A stretch of 64,000 bases of DNA from Lethocerus indicus (taxonomy: Eukaryota; Arthropoda; Insecta; Hemiptera; Belostomatidae). Below the pieces are notes generated by a model. The model did not search any database. It saw only the letters and a program-made list of their open reading frames with translations, and had not been told where the DNA came from. Position numbers and translations under genes: made by a program. This document shows, piece by piece, positions 24,616 to 38,735 of the stretch (position 1 is the stretch's first letter; every line of letters starts with the position of its first letter). The DNA is taken from positions 7,326,585 to 7,390,584 of the forward strand of contig JACDQD010000002.1 of NCBI GenBank assembly GCA_019843655.1, in the 5' to 3' direction.

Positions 24616-27600
24616 TTATCAACGTCATCCGTCGAGAATTTATACCGAGCCGATAACCGACTACCTTAAGCCTTATTTAAATCCTTTGATTTTTCATTTT
24701 CTTTTTCAGAATAAATTCTCATATTCGCCCCGGCTTTAGTGTCGAAAGGTGTAGTCTTCTGCATAAATCATGTGTGATTGAGTACAATATAAGATGATTG
24801 TTTTGGGATTTTCTGTATATACAAGCGAGTTGGGTGAGGCTTCTGATTAATTAAAAAAGAAAACGCTGTTCTCATCGTCGCAAAAATGTATTTAGTTGAC
24901 AGTTTTACCGACTCAATGTCGGCATAAATTATTAGAAGAATATTATTATAAAATTCAGTATTTATAACGTGTTTATCGTGTTAGTATTTCTGATAGTATT
25001 TCTAAAAGTTCCCCTTATCCCTCCCATTATCCCTTGTACGGGTTTTAAGTGTTCAATGAACCTTTAGTTTTCTAGGCGTCCGGTAGTCTATATATATTAC
25101 CCGGCAGGAATGTTTCCATTTACCCGGTATAATGTCATCTGCACGATGTTTTAAGTTCCCACCAGTTTCTGAGTCCTCTTCTAGAAAGGCTTAGAAAACA
25201 ACATTCACTTTTGCAATGAAGGACTTGACAGTTTATGAAATAATGTACGGGCATTTCAATGAAACGTCGTGTCGGCGGTGTACTGTTATTAATCGCGGCC
25301 GCTGTGCGTTTTTCCTATTCCGGGCCGCACACATTTTTGGGGATTGATCGATTGTTGATAAAAAAAAAAAACCGAATTCTCGGGCGGTATAAAACCGGTT
25401 TTGCAATCAAGAAAGAGGCCGGAGGGAGTTTTTCAATTCGGGTGGCGGCCGTGCATGTAACGAGGCGTCAGATATAAAGGGGGGAAATGTAGGCTGACAG
25501 TGGGAACCGGGGTCGGCCGGCGACTACGCGATATTAAACGGGATAATATTTATGAGTTTGGGATACATCGAACGAGAACAGGCCTGTTAATGAAGTGTCA
25601 AAACCAATAGACGGAGGAGTACACTTGAGCCACCGTTTGGAGATACAAAAAAACATTTTAAAGGTGGTAATTACTGTCAGATTTAATAATTGAGTAGTGG
25701 AGTTTTGTAAATGATACGAAAAAAATAATAAATTGATCATACAAAAAAACATATGTCCGTCTTGAAAATGTGGAGTATTTATCCATCGTGGAATTATGTA
25801 ATCAGTACTGATAGCTGTTTGATACAATACCGATAATAACTAATTATTGGAAAATTAAAATAAGTGTCAGTAACATTATTATGTGTTAAAATAAGCGATT
25901 CTAAATACTAATAATGACTTATAAAATTATTAAATAAATTGTACGAAAGTTTCTCAGAACTAACATTTTTCTAGAATTAAAAAATTGGAGGAATATTCAT
26001 TTAGTGGATATTAAGATCCTATACAATGTGTTCATATAGTTAGGACTGTTTTACAAACGTTTATGAAGTATATCTGGGAAAATTACTTCTTCAACATTTT
26101 TTTGTACCGACCTGTAATGATAAAGTAAAAAAAGCGAAGCCAAAGACAGAATAAATAGGAAGACTACTGGGAGGGGTTCTTCCTGAAGGGGGAAAAACTA
26201 ATATTTTACCTTACGAGGAGATGAATGCTTTGAACTTTGTAATCACGGCCAGTCCCCCTTCTGGGGAGTAACTTCGATGCAAATGAATTTCCATGTAGAC
26301 CGGCCTTTGTCTCTGTTCTTGACATTGAACTGACATTGTTGGTAATATTGTAAATTATTGGGACATAACTACCGAATTGTTTGCTACGATTGAGTCCTCG
26401 GAAGCGTACCCTGACATTGAGCATAGTTGTTGGTCAAGGGACCAGTCTAATTTCTCTTTCTCTCCTCAACTCAGTTGTGTCTTGTAGGATTTAACTATTT
26501 CAGCCTATCAGCACGATTGTGTTAAAGTTATGGTGCATATTATTGCTCCGGAGTTTATACTAGTTCTCGCAATATTCAATCCAGTAAATGTAACTGGAAA
26601 TGGTAAAGAATGCTGACATGTGCAATTACGTAAAGAAAAATATTACTCCTTAGGGAAAGTACTGACAGTATATACTGTGGGATAGGACAAATAAAATGCA
26701 ATCGTGAGAAAGCTATTTAATTATTATTACGCGTGATCCACGCGATAATTTTTTGCGTCCACCGGACTACTTTCGGCTCTAATGAGAGAAAGTCTATTGA
26801 AAATAATACGGCCAGGAGGATTTTGTACCGCTAATAGAGCTATCGGTCGGCGGGGGAGAGCTGCGAGTTGTTATATTACGCGGGCAAAATGGAGATAGAA
26901 TGTCGGTAATAGAGAGGGAGAGAGAGGCGGTGGGAACGGCAAGATCCTCGCCCACAATGGGAATCTCAATCCACTCTCGAGCTCAAACAATTACATAAGA
27001 ACGGCCACCGAGGATGTAGAGCCTCCCCGGCGCACAAACACGGACACACTGCAGCCCCGCTAGGCTTTTAACGCGAAGACCGACTACTAATATAATAGGC
27101 TATCTGGTAGACAAACAAGTTTGAATCTTCAGTAAACCGTTCGATATTCATCGCAATCAGCAAATATTTCCGAACACATTTCCGATAGAGGTCTTAGTCC
27201 CTCCTTGGGTACCGGCCACTTCCTTTCGAATAAAAAATTAACGGGTAACAAATTCTAGTTCATAAAGTGAATACATAGATGGCTCGATAGATTTCAAATT
27301 AAAAAATTATCGATTTGTGTTCTGGTACGAATAGTAAGAGTATCAGAAAAGGTATGAAACACACCATTAATCTTTCAATAAACTAATATAATGTTCGTAC
27401 ACGGGCAGTGTCCGTTTTACCACCGTTCCGGGTGTCTAATTAATCCGGGTGCATGAATAATTGATTTGACGAAGGTCGGGCTGACAGTGATTGTTGAAGA
27501 CGTGTCGGAAGAAAGGGAAGGGCCCGCGAGACACAGGGCTGGTGAGGCACAACCCCCACCAACCCCCCAACTGCTAAACGCCTTCCGTGACCTTATCGAT

Positions 27601-28430
27601 ACTTCCCACACCAACAATAAACGGTCGCTCGAAATTAGAAAAGTTGGATACTCCTCAATTCTATGTTCTCCTCCTTCCTCGCCCCCCCTTCACTTCCCCT
27701 CTGGCCGCCGCATGACGGCCCCTAAAGATGATGTCCGACGGTCACGCCACCTGAAAAGTGCTACCGGGTAAATTATTTTGTGTGCCCCCTGTCCGCTCTC
27801 ACATCGGCACCGTCTCACTCTTCCACTTTATTACTCGACGCAGTTTGAAAAAGTTACAGATAAGATACTTTGTTCTGTGATAGAACGATTTAGTTCGCAA
27901 AATTTAATTAATTAATTAACGATTATTTTGATAAAAAAACGAAAATCAGATTTGGTAGAGAAAATCAAATTCGGGTTATGTATTCGGGGATTCTTTTTGT
28001 TAGGTAGATGAGTATTAATCCAGTAAAAATGTCGTAATTCGTACAATATTTCTAATCGGAAAAATATAGGGATTTTGAAGGTAAATCTGACTTATTTGAG
28101 TATGTTTGTAACCCTGATTCTTATTATGGCTATTTTAACATTAGAAAACTCATTGGGGTTTCGACATTATCATATCGGAAAATATAGTGTCGGAAAGGTT
28201 GGTGGTGAAGCAACAAACTTTGATACCGTCCTTAGTTTGGATTTATTTTGGTTTCATTAACTGTTTAGGAACACACATTATCTTATTCTAGGATTACTTT
28301 ATAGATCTTATTAAAAAATAGCGGCCGTTGTCCGGAAATGGGCTTAAATAAACTGAAAGTGTCGGCTAAACTTCTTCTCTCGTCGCCTCTGTTCTCTTCT
28401 TTCTTCTAAAAAGAGGAAGTTGTGCCGGGC
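24616..28430. other. Non-coding stretch
   Basis: No supported gene. AT-rich spacers lie at about 24890-25000, 25680-26110 and 27850-28060. GC-richer islands lie at about 25260-25520, 26790-27060 and 27460-27760. The 101-codon frame at 27466-27771 is proline-rich because it crosses C-rich simple sequence. A self-complementary ACAGTATATACTGT occurs at 26665-26678, which is within chance expectation. Confidence 0.55.
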
Positions 28431-31175
28431 TTTTTCCAATTGTATAGAATATATTTTTCACTTAGAGCGCCTCCATTGGGTTACTCCCCCCCTCCCCCCT
28501 TGCGTTATTGATTCATTGTCAGTGGCCCCCTCACCGATCTCGAGTAAATTTTTTATTGTGGAAACTTCTAATAAAAAGTTTCTTGGCTCCTGTCGTTTGG
28601 CGGTGGGGCCCACCATTGTCCCCAATAAGTAATGCGACACTGCTGTCCCCCTTCCTAACTTGGAGGCCGGCTATTAAAACTCTTCTTCGAGCTTTTTCCT
28701 AATAATAATGCTTAATATTTTATTTAAAAAGCCCGATGTTTTCTCCGTCTCCGGGAGATTTTGATCGAAATTCAAATAAGATTTATCGGATTTTTCTAAT
28801 TCTGTCACATTAACTGTTATCTTTTAATATTTACTATCTATATATTTATTTATTAATAGACGTTACGCATTCCTTCGAGCCTGTTTAAATTTATAATTAA
28901 ACGTCATTATTATCATTGACTAAGGAATAAGGAATCTAATTCGTATTGTTAAATTTTATCGTTGTTAACATTCCTATTGAATTATGGACGACATTATAAA
29001 TTGCATTTCGGGTACCGAAAATAGAACATTTAGGATATCGATATTCTAGTCAATCTGGCGAGAAAGGAAAGGAAGTATTCGACGAATCTTAAATTTGGTA
29101 ATACTGCGGATAAAGGAATAAGCGATGGGAGCGGAGTCGAGGTTTAGGCGATTGTTTAAAGAAGTCGGAAGTAATATTAATGTTTAATATTTTCGAAGAA
29201 GCTCGGGGGAGTTTTGTCTTTGCCCGGGCCTGCAGGCTTAGGCAAACTCAAGTCCCAGGTTTGCGGGTAAAACATTTTCCGCAAGAAAACAGAAAGTGCT
29301 TCCCTGACTGCCGAGACTTAACATAATATTGGCCCCTTTAATTATTTGTCTTTGCCGCCTCGGGGCCCACCCACTCCCGGATTTATAGCAGATTTATTTA
29401 TAACGAACGGTTCCTAGTAATAAGTTCACTTTTGCCGAGGTTCCCTGTTTAACTCAGAAGGTGAGCCCTGTTTTGTTATTGTAATGCAATGAATGAGGTC
29501 AACATTAAACTAAAGTATTCCCATAGATTATCCGCAATTCCAATTCAAAGATTAAAATTATGCAGGAGCAATGCCGATTTAAAAAATGTTAATTATACAC
29601 GGTAAAACATAAACGAGTTCGATAAATAGTTCTAATTAGCACATTGGTTGAAAATTTACAAATGAATGAAAATTTCTAATGAGAGTGCATAAAGCGGCGC
29701 AAATTTCAACCAAAATATAGCACTTACATTAATTCCTACACGTCATAAAAAATTAAATGTTGATTTCCCAATTCTGATTTAAATTAAGCAACAATAGGAA
29801 TTCTTATTTTGACGAAGGTTTGGTAAAATACATGTAAAAATATCGGGTATAAAATTTCATAAAAATATGATGTCTTACATAATTTGGCAAACTGCTTAAA
29901 GCCGTAAACCCGACGTTTCGATCTCCCTATCTCGCCCATTTTTACAATTTACACGCCTACCTAAATTCGAATCCGTGACGACCGCGCGACGACCCCGCCC
30001 TCGAATTGTTTGACCTTTCACGGGGGAGTAATAGTTTATGAGTTGTGGAGGGCTTTTGTCTCATCGAAAGGTGGGCACGCTATCAATCGGTAATGGGGGC
30101 CCGCCAAAAGGGCACCCCTCCACCCCGAGGCAGGGGGGAGGTCGCTTACCCATAAATTGCAAAAGAATAAGAGAGAGGATGGAGGGCACTGACCCCAATT
30201 GGAGGGCTCAAATGAAGAACAAAGGGACGAGAACAAGGTTTAGTACAAAAATGTAATTGTCTCTTTTTCCAAACTAGCGCGAGTAAATTATTCTGCAAGT
30301 TGAGCTTCTTTTTTCATCAGTTATACACCGTTTAAGCCATTTAACGGCAGAAAACCACAGCGAGATTGCCAACTACCCGAGAGTTAATGTAATTGTAGGT
30401 TTCATTGAATTTTTATTGTCAACGTGCGGAGGATGAAGCTTTTTCAGTCTGTAAGTACTAATTACCACCTTAAACTTAATTCTAATAATTATTAAATCGT
30501 TTTTTCAGTCGTTTTTCAGGGCCCATAAATCAAAGACAACGAATGAATTTAAAACGGACCAACTGTGTGAATAGAATCTGTGCTAATATATTATTAATAA
30601 TAGCCGCACTAGCTTTGAAGGGAGTACCATTTTGTGTTATAAATAAATAACTCAGAAGCGAGCCTCGAGACTTCCGGTTGCTCCTACATTAACATCGCAT
30701 TAGTCTACTGCAACTGGGTACCGGATATTCGCTTACAGTCGATAACTGATAATTTAGGCCTCCTAGAGGAGAAAACGGCAATACGTTCACATCGAAAAAG
30801 ATTTATTTTAGTTAATTGGAATATAATTTCTAATGGACAGTTTGTTTTAATTACGAAAATAACCGTCGTGGGAATGGTATAATTATAATTGGGGAGGTGT
30901 ATCGATATAAGATGTTGGTCACTGAGATAAGGTTCGGGTTGATGGAGACTAATTCCCCTCTCGAATTGTATGCAAATATGGTGTAGGGTGGAAGGGTGGC
31001 TCTATCGGTTGGGGTATGGGGGTTGCGACACCCCCCACCGTGTTCTCACAGATTGGTTCCGCGTTCAAATTGAATTATAGCGAAATATTGCTAATCCGGA
31101 ACCCTCTTCCATCCCTCGGCGGCCCGCAACCCGTTTTTCTGCTCTAACTAACGGAACAAGTGAAAAATGAACCCC

Positions 31176-31196
31176 CGCGGCCAATTTTCGGCCGCG
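31176..31196. repeat. 7 bp GC hairpin
   Basis: CGCGGCC at 31176-31182 pairs with GGCCGCG at 31190-31196 across a 7-base loop (AATTTTC). There is no downstream T run. Role unknown. Confidence 0.75.
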
Positions 31197-32146
31197 CCAT
31201 TCAATGCTGAAAAAAAGGAATTTCCAACTTATTTTACTGCTGTTGAGATCTTGTCACTTTCCCGTTGAATGGGATATTAGACAGTCAGGAAATTGTAACG
31301 GTTCGCGGGATGAAAGAGTGAGGCGTTTATAACTTCGGTACTATTAGAAATATTAGTAGAATTGATATTATGTTTTAGGGGAAATCTTATAATGTGTTTC
31401 TTTTTATTTTTTAATGGTTTTAGAACGTCAGTTCTTGAAATAGCATCATTTCATCAATGTTCAGCTTGATTGTCCGTCTCAATTTACTTGGCCATTAACC
31501 TGTCGGTTGTTAACCAAATATTTACAGCGCTTTACGATGAAGTAAACTGCCGCAGAATTTATAGTTTTAGCCATTTACCGCAGACTGTTATCGTTTCCTT
31601 GACGTTAATTTTACCTCTGTTCTGACAAGGAAAGCAATAATGGTCAGTTCAACCATTTTCAACCAATTACTTATTGTTCTTCAGTTGTTCTTCTCGAGAA
31701 TCTTACACCGCAGTTGCCCACAATCTCTGTAAACATAATTATTACAACATTTAAGGTGTAGTTAATAATCTATAAGTAATTTTTAGACCAAATGCAATTA
31801 AAATATAAATCATCTCAACCAACTCCAGCGAGAAATAGTTTCCAATGATAACATTTTTATCCCCCCCTTATGATTATAATATATCAATAAAACATGACTG
31901 TTGATATCTATATTCAGGTACTTATTGTGATATTGTGGTAGAGTATAGCCTGTTATCAATTCGGTTCCGTTTTCCAAGCTGCTGAGCATCTATCTTAACT
32001 AGTTGTAATGTATACGGTGGTGACTGTTTCACCTGCTTCGCATGATGTGTTATATAGACTGTCTGGTGAGGGGGTGAGGGAGGATTTACGTGCACATACC
32101 TCTCGGGGTGTCCGTGCCGGGGACGTGGACGGAGGCCGCTAACTGC

Positions 32147-32169
32147 CAGTGATATTGTATATATCACTG
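32147..32169. repeat. 9 bp hairpin
   Basis: CAGTGATAT at 32147-32155 pairs perfectly with ATATCACTG at 32161-32169 across a 5-base loop (TGTAT). It lies between a GC-rich patch and AT-rich DNA. Such a stem is a little longer than usual for chance in one window but is not unique here. Confidence 0.75.
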
Positions 32170-33570
32170 CATATTCCTTCAGCCGAACACGGCGCGGCAT
32201 ATTGCCGTTGCCGGGGCAACCATTAACTGTAGCAGAACATTATAATAATTCGTTTCAGGTATTCTTGAGTATGACTTGATAAGATTACTCGTGTGATTTT
32301 CTGTCGTGGTCCTCTATAAAGTGCGATACTTCATTTTGTCTTATATGAATTGAGGTTACTGTAGAAAATGTCTCAACAGGACTTGGTCCCGTCTAGATCA
32401 TACTCTTATCGGATAATCAAAGCCCGTATAATAGCCCCTTTTTGACCATACGATTAAGGACACAATGGGTGTCTTGCTAGTTAGGATCGGGGTTTAACGA
32501 ATCCACTGAGTTTTTATTACTCTGCATGTTCGAACGATTTCGGTTAAAGTACGCCTTGAAAACGGCTGCATCTGGGGCCTCTATTCCTTTGGGTATTGTT
32601 GAAAAGTCGCGGGTTATTTTATCCCCTTCCTCGGTGTGCCGAGAGAGCGAGCCAGTTGATTGAGAACGTAATCAACTTGTACATTATTAATGAGTCCCCC
32701 ACCCCGTTCGCAGTCCACAGCATTCCTCCCGGTAATAAGTGCGCGGGGCCCAACCCCCAGCCGAGGCCCAAAACGCTGTCTCACCCCCGGCCGCACCTCC
32801 GCAAATCCGTCCCTAAACCGGAAATAATGGTAGTCATCGATTAACTTAAAAAGCCTCCCTCCTCCCTCAAACACAAACCATCAAGCCCGGCCATCAAGAC
32901 GAGCACGATTTTATCGCCCTCAGTCAGTTCCCTTTCCCCAGTGCCTTTTTAAATTCATGGGTCCCGTTTGCATCACTTAAGTGTTGCCGCGATCCGCCGT
33001 TCTTAATTACACCGCTCATTCTTTTCCCACTCTTGAATTACAACAATAGCGAGAGCGTTTACAACAGGAAATAAACATAAGAAATATTAAAAACCCCTAT
33101 TACTACTAATTTATACTCAAGACTCCTGTTGCTGCTATGAATGCTCGGTTTATTATACGCCTCAAATACGAAATGGCGGACTGGTATTATGACAGTAGGC
33201 TGAGGAAATACGAGTAATAAACGGGTGTAGAAAATTTAAACAGATCGATAAGTATCACTAGAAATTCCAGTTAGTTCAGATTCCATCGTTGAATATTCTT
33301 CATGTGCATGTGGAAAAAGTGCCATCATTGGGTGGTCTCTTTTATCGAGACATTCACGTGAAAAGAAAACACTCATCAGTTGTACCCATAACTATACGTA
33401 GTTGATTGTACAAAAAATAAAAAAGGTTAAAAAAAATAAAAGAATATTCTTCTATACAGAAATATATTTTATAAACGATATTAAAAAACATATCAATGCG
33501 TATCTGATCGAAGTAAAACGTATCAATTCACGCTTCATTATTTTTTTCTGCTGTTATTTATGTTAAATAT

Positions 33571-33588
33571 TTTATGTTTCAGGTAAGC
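33571..33588 (+). other. Second candidate recursive splice site
   Basis: TTTATGTTTCAG is followed directly by GTAAGC, with the junction at 33582/33583. A T-rich run lies just upstream (about 33540-33560) and a possible branch sequence TGTTAAAT near 33561. It has the same strand and the same CAG|GTAAGC core as the site at 5456/5457, about 28 kb away. The pyrimidine tract is weaker than at the first site. Confidence 0.3.
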
Positions 33589-33599
33589 AATGGAGGACA

Positions 33600-36500
33600 G
33601 AGAATATCCTGTGACGCTTATGTACCTAGGTAGTATACCGTTTCATTTACTGTATTGGTTCGCGGACTGTGGTAAGACGTGTATTGTAAATTTCCAATGC
33701 CGTAAAATTGTAACCAATCTGGCGTTGTATTTTGTAAAGAACGACTCGGTTTTTTATAAACAATGATATAGATACAGTGCCGGGGTCGAGTATTTGGGTC
33801 CGGGCGGACCTTCTTCGCAGTAAAAATGAAATACATTCCGATTCATCATTAGAAGGGTGAGAGTGCCACCGCTGCGTCCCCTTCATAAATAAAAAGAATT
33901 TTAATTAAAACCGTTCCGTTGTGCCAGTTCAAGGCTATCCCCTATTTTCCCCTCTCACTCTCTTCCTTCTATTCGCTCTCCCCCCCTTTCTCTAACACTC
34001 CCTCTCTCTCTCACACTTCCTCTCTCACTCACTCTTTCCTCTCAAATAATAGTGCCCCGAGGGCCTCACGGAGTGGAAATTGAGTTCACTTTTAGGAAAT
34101 TACAATTATATATCGAAAAGGCTCGCGCGCGCGCGTTTGCCGATTGAAATTTCCCCGGGCCCGGAGGGCTTCCGCGCCAACCACCCACCCGGACGAGTTT
34201 ATAAAAATATCAATCGCCCGATCGTTCGCATCCCCGAAACATTTTCAACAGTCTAAACGAACCTGACATTTGGTTCGTTCCGTTAAACAGAAATCGTTCA
34301 ACGTAGCCTCTTTATACGCACGAATATATTTTTGTAATTGCGCGTCCTTACATCGATTATGAAATAATCGACGTAACGGTAACGTTAACTGGCATCTGTC
34401 CTTCGATAACGTCATCGGCAATTCCCGATGGCGAAGAACACTGCGGTTATAAATATATTTTCATGGGTAACGAAATGTAATACCATTTACACCGAAAAGG
34501 CCAGATAATATACTATTCAGATTTTTAGGGAAATCTTGACTAGAGGGGAACGAAGTGAAATTTTCAGTTAATTTCAAATTTTCAAGTTTCCATGGGGAGC
34601 GTGTCCCTCACTGTATTTTCCAGAGCAGTGACCCTTTTATCTCTAATTGCAATTGGAAGTAGCTGCGAAATCCAATAAATTCACAGACCGTCTTAATGAA
34701 GGTTCCCAGCCCCGGCATTGTCCGCGAATATTTTGCTTATTCGTGAGTGACTATTACTTTACACAGGCGGGTCTATTAAAAAGAATTAACAAAAATTAAA
34801 TGAAGTAATTTCGTAGTGTATTTAGCGGCTGGTTGGCGGGCTAGGAGGCGGTGGCGGGCGGGGGGAGCTATTTGTAGTGTGCGCTATCGGCGCTGTGTGG
34901 ACTCCAGGAATTGGAAAACTTGTAAGCTCAATTAAATTATAAGTTGTTAGTTAGTTTTGGGTCACGCTAGCCAGGCTCCCGCAAATTGGCGCCCGCCGAA
35001 GTCTCCTCCTCCCAAGACCCCAATTCCCCAACGTCCCTTTACCTGATAAAACAATGGAAGAGTAAAGGTAGCGCAGTATTAAATTCGAAATTCAAATCCG
35101 AGGGTATATTGCCACAGAGATGAATACACAGACTTTTTCTGGGTGAAATTTTAAACTTCTCTCCTTTCTCAAATGAAATTCTTTGTTTACGAGGAATCGC
35201 CCTCTTTATTCCTCCTATTTTCCACTTTTATTGCTTTTCGCGTCATGACACACCTTTTTGAAAATATAGTGTGAATGTCTACTTTTACTTCTAATTAAAA
35301 GCGATGAAAGGAATAGTGCTTCGATAAGGGGTTAATCATGTGGCGCATTATTGCCTAATGAATTCCTTCCTCTCGGTCTATATTGGATCAAAAATGTAAA
35401 AGTTCCTAACTGCTTATTATTGAACATTCTTACGGAATATCCTTGCTTCTGTACGTCAGAGTAGAAACATTACGATATATAATTTTCCTCATTATCGCTA
35501 ATGCAATCTCTTTTATTAAAAACCTCCATTTATGTATGGATCTGAATATACCTAGAATAGTGGAATAAATAAAATTTAATGAACCCGCTTATATTATTAT
35601 TATCATATGTTGCTTACTGTACTTCGTGTATGTTATGACGACAATCAATAACATCTGTATTGTGGAAGTGAAAAAATACGAATCCCTATGCTTTTGGTAT
35701 TTGTTTGTGACTAAGCAGAACAAACTACAGACCTATTTATTTTATAGAAACTTTATGTTTGAACAAAATTTTAAACTCAAAACAGGTGTCTATTGAGATA
35801 AATGAGATGCGATTATCGCTAATGATATGTCACAGCTCGCGTGCTTCGTCAGATCGACTGTTCGCCATGAACCGGTGGGATTTATTAACATGGATCTAGT
35901 AATTATAGTATGGGAGCAATGACAGCTCTAAAATCGACAGGCATTTATAAAGGCGCAGATTTAGTAACAGTTATCGAAAATTCTCAGGAGATATATTCAA
36001 ATAACTGTAATTCGAAACAATAGGGTTATCTGTTTGCTGGTCGATTCTTTTTTTGTGTCCAAATCAGATAATAATGCGATATTTGAGAGTAGTTCAACTG
36101 ATCGTGTCACGTAATTATTTTACTTTCGCTTTCATTGCATTTCCATTTTTTTATTTCCTTAGGAATCATTTCCACATATTCTCGGTGAAATTGAATCTGT
36201 TAATAACATATATTCTTTTTGGATTATTGAAAAATCAAGAGGTACAATATTAAACATGTGATCAGTATTCTACCGTCAACGGTCTTTCAAATACTGCCAT
36301 ACTACAAATCCTAGCCTACAAATAAAAACACCAATCAATGAACAACTAAAATGTTATCGTTACACAGATAAATTGTCAAATATTTATTTAGAATTATTTA
36401 TTAATACGTTGTGCAAAAATTACATTTGCATGCAGTTTTGAATAGTTATTTGATTAGTCTTACGATGAGGCTGTTAGAGTTTATTCGGTATTTTCGTAAC

Positions 36501-37102
36501 AAATATACAGCTGAAACTACGGGAAAAAAGTAGAATTTGGGTACTTTGTCATATTTCAGTTATTTTCCTGTTATGTCTTCCTCACGAAAATTCCGGATGA
36601 CGCGGCGATGCTACTTTACGTAAATTCCATCTCGAATGATGTCATATGTCAATTGGAAAGTGATCTGAATCTATGAAATTTCAAGAAAGGCAGGACTTAC
36701 GTTCCGAAAGTCGAAATGTAAATATTACCTTTTGAATATATTATTTGTCGGCGTCAACCTAAGCCCAATCGAAGTCCGTCGGCGTTGGCACAACAATTTT
36801 CGGTAATTCCCGTTTACGCTCACGTGTTAACCGAACGGACCTGTTTTTGAGTGGTGTAATTTATGTAAATCACGGCTAATGCGTGCCACGTCCGCAGCTC
36901 CACATCCGCCACGTACCAATTAATAATGGGTTAATTATCATTGAAGATTCCCCCGGCGGGCCGATACATTAGTTTTATCGCTCGAACCGGCCCCACATTA
37001 AATGTATTCGAATACAGTCGGTATTCCCGAAATTATTACGGCGGGCGCCGACCGTGTGCTCGCCCTCTGTTTAAAAATTGAAAAGCCGAGATAGCCGGCC
37101 TG
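33600..37102. other. Non-coding stretch
   Basis: No supported gene. A pyrimidine-rich tract is listed separately. A (CG)n run lies at about 34124-34134 and a TCGATTAT/ATAATCGA hairpin at 34353-34371. The island at 34820-35040 is GC-rich and begins with a G-rich run. A long AT-rich spacer covers about 35380-36560 and contains one 66-codon AT-rich plus-strand frame of no recognisable kind. Confidence 0.55.
33949..34042. repeat. Degenerate CT-rich tract
   Basis: About 95 bases of CT-rich sequence with ACTC, CTTC and CCCC interruptions, including a run of seven C. It is a decayed pyrimidine microsatellite. Confidence 0.85.
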
Positions 37103-37129
37103 TATATATATATATATATATATATATAT
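37103..37129. repeat. (TA)n microsatellite
   Basis: Pure alternating TA of about 13 units between GC-rich flanks (GCCGGCCTG and ATCATAGCC). Confidence 0.95.
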
Positions 37130-38021
37130 CATAGCCCCGGAACGGCGTCTTCACTTATTCATGCCGTTAATTACTGGGCCGTTTCTTTGTTCCCTGATAA
37201 CGCCACGGGATTAAGCCGGAGCTTAAAAACATTTAATTTTTTAAAAACTGCGTTCGATTCAATTGGCCGTTACGCCGCCTGGAATCGGGAACGTACGGTG
37301 AATTAAAACAGTGGGTGGACGCGATAAAAACTGTCATACAAATTTTTGGAATAAACAACCCAACCTTTTGTTGAAGATTAAGGATCGTACTGTAGAGTTA
37401 CCAGTAAATATTCGATAAATTATTATCGCGCGTTTGGTTGCGGAAAGAATTTTTAGGATCGGAAATTGTTGCAGACGGGAGGTATTCATTTTAAACAAAG
37501 TATCCGAATTCTGTCTCATCCTGTTATTCTCTATGTTCTTCCAATCATCGTGTTTATTGGCCTCTACGCATACTGACGCGCTCGCCCCCTCTTATTGGCT
37601 TGAATGTATGCAATTGCGTTAAGGGAGGAAATAAGATTTTACGAAATTTTATTACTCCCTTAATACCGCCGGCACAGGCGTAAATCTTGGAATCGGAGTC
37701 GGGTGGGCCCAGCCCTATTCCCAGGGGAATGCAAACCTTCGGCGATGGTTAAAATACGACAGGAACGATATTTGAGACTATTTTCGAGATTGAGTTTTTA
37801 GCTTAATTGAAAATATCTTATTTAGATTGTTCACACTATCCCCTTCTATTTAAACGTGTAAGGCGATTTTCATATGTGGCGGGAAGAGTCATCCCCTTAA
37901 ATTTAGAACGTTCAGTCCAAAATTTGATTATGAAATTCTAGAAATTAAAAACTGAGCTGAACCGAGGCTTGATTTAGCCGGGGGGTTTTAATCTGTGCGG
38001 TCGTCGGACCCAGCCCGACCA
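37130..38021. other. Non-coding stretch
   Basis: No gene is supported. A GC-richer part at about 37130-37300 is followed by mixed composition. Two short open frames on opposite strands at 37334-37622 overlap and lack motifs. Confidence 0.5.
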
Positions 38022-38150
38022 GTAATGTTAGCGGGCGGTATCCGTAATGTTGTTTTAGGTCTAATCGTGATGAGAGGCCGGGTTCACGTTAACGAAAGAC
38101 TCCGATTAGCATATTGGCACCTAACCGGATTACTTCGTCCACGACCTCAT
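38022..38150 (+). repeat. Copy A of a duplicated GC-rich element
   Basis: This segment aligns co-linearly with 38736-38882. Shared blocks in the same order are TAATGTT, GGTC, GTGATGAG, TAACG-AAG-CTCC, the exact 14-mer GATTAGCATATTGG (38104-38117), GGATTA and TCGTC. By eye, about 65 of 88 aligned positions match outside a variable middle. Differences include a 4-base gap before the 14-mer. It looks like an old local duplication of a constrained non-coding element. Confidence 0.75.
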
Positions 38151-38182
38151 TCCCTTTCCTCATCCATTTACTTTCCCTTTAT

Positions 38183-38735
38183 CTTCTTCTCTACCTTCCC
38201 CATCCCGGTTACTCATTTATGAAATTACTGCAATGCATTTCCCTACAACTCAATTGTCTAGACTGATTTATTCACCAGTGCCACTTTATTTACACCTAAA
38301 GTTTTATATTACGTCGAAATCAATAAATACATCACTTTAGTATGTATGATATACTAGTATATATGATAGTAATTTATTTTGTTAAATATATGATTAATTA
38401 TGTTTTCGTGTTCGAAGATATTGTTGAAAAACAGTAAATAGGCCCGTCATATTATTATTCAAAATTTAATTTGCATAGGTTCAATGTTGAGCGTACTTAA
38501 AAAACGAAATATTCAATTTCATTCTGTTACTCTGCTTCCCACTTGTGATTTAATTTAATACTCTAATATAGACATATATCATTCTACTATTTAGACGACA
38601 GTCTAGCATTGGATCAAGCCAGCGATAGGAGGCAGGGAATCAAAAGCCATCTGTGAACGTTCGTTCCTTAATATTTCGCTCTTTCCGATATTGAGATTCT
38701 GTTTGGGCGCAAATATTTTTTGTTTTTCAGCCGGG
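38183..38735. other. AT-rich spacer between the two element copies
   Basis: Mostly AT-rich sequence, including a short self-complementary ATATACTAGTATAT at 38349-38362. No coding sequence is seen. Confidence 0.55.

Larger units (their letters stand above)
28431..33570. other. Non-coding stretch
   Basis: No supported gene. GC-richer islands are at about 28440-28680, 29970-30230, 31080-31200 and 32570-32960. AT-rich spacers are at about 28700-29060, 29550-29880, 31340-31430, 31740-31920 and 33400-33540. Short frames at 30036-30256 and 32596-32874 overlap on opposite strands inside GC-rich DNA, and neither has a domain that I recognise. Confidence 0.55.
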
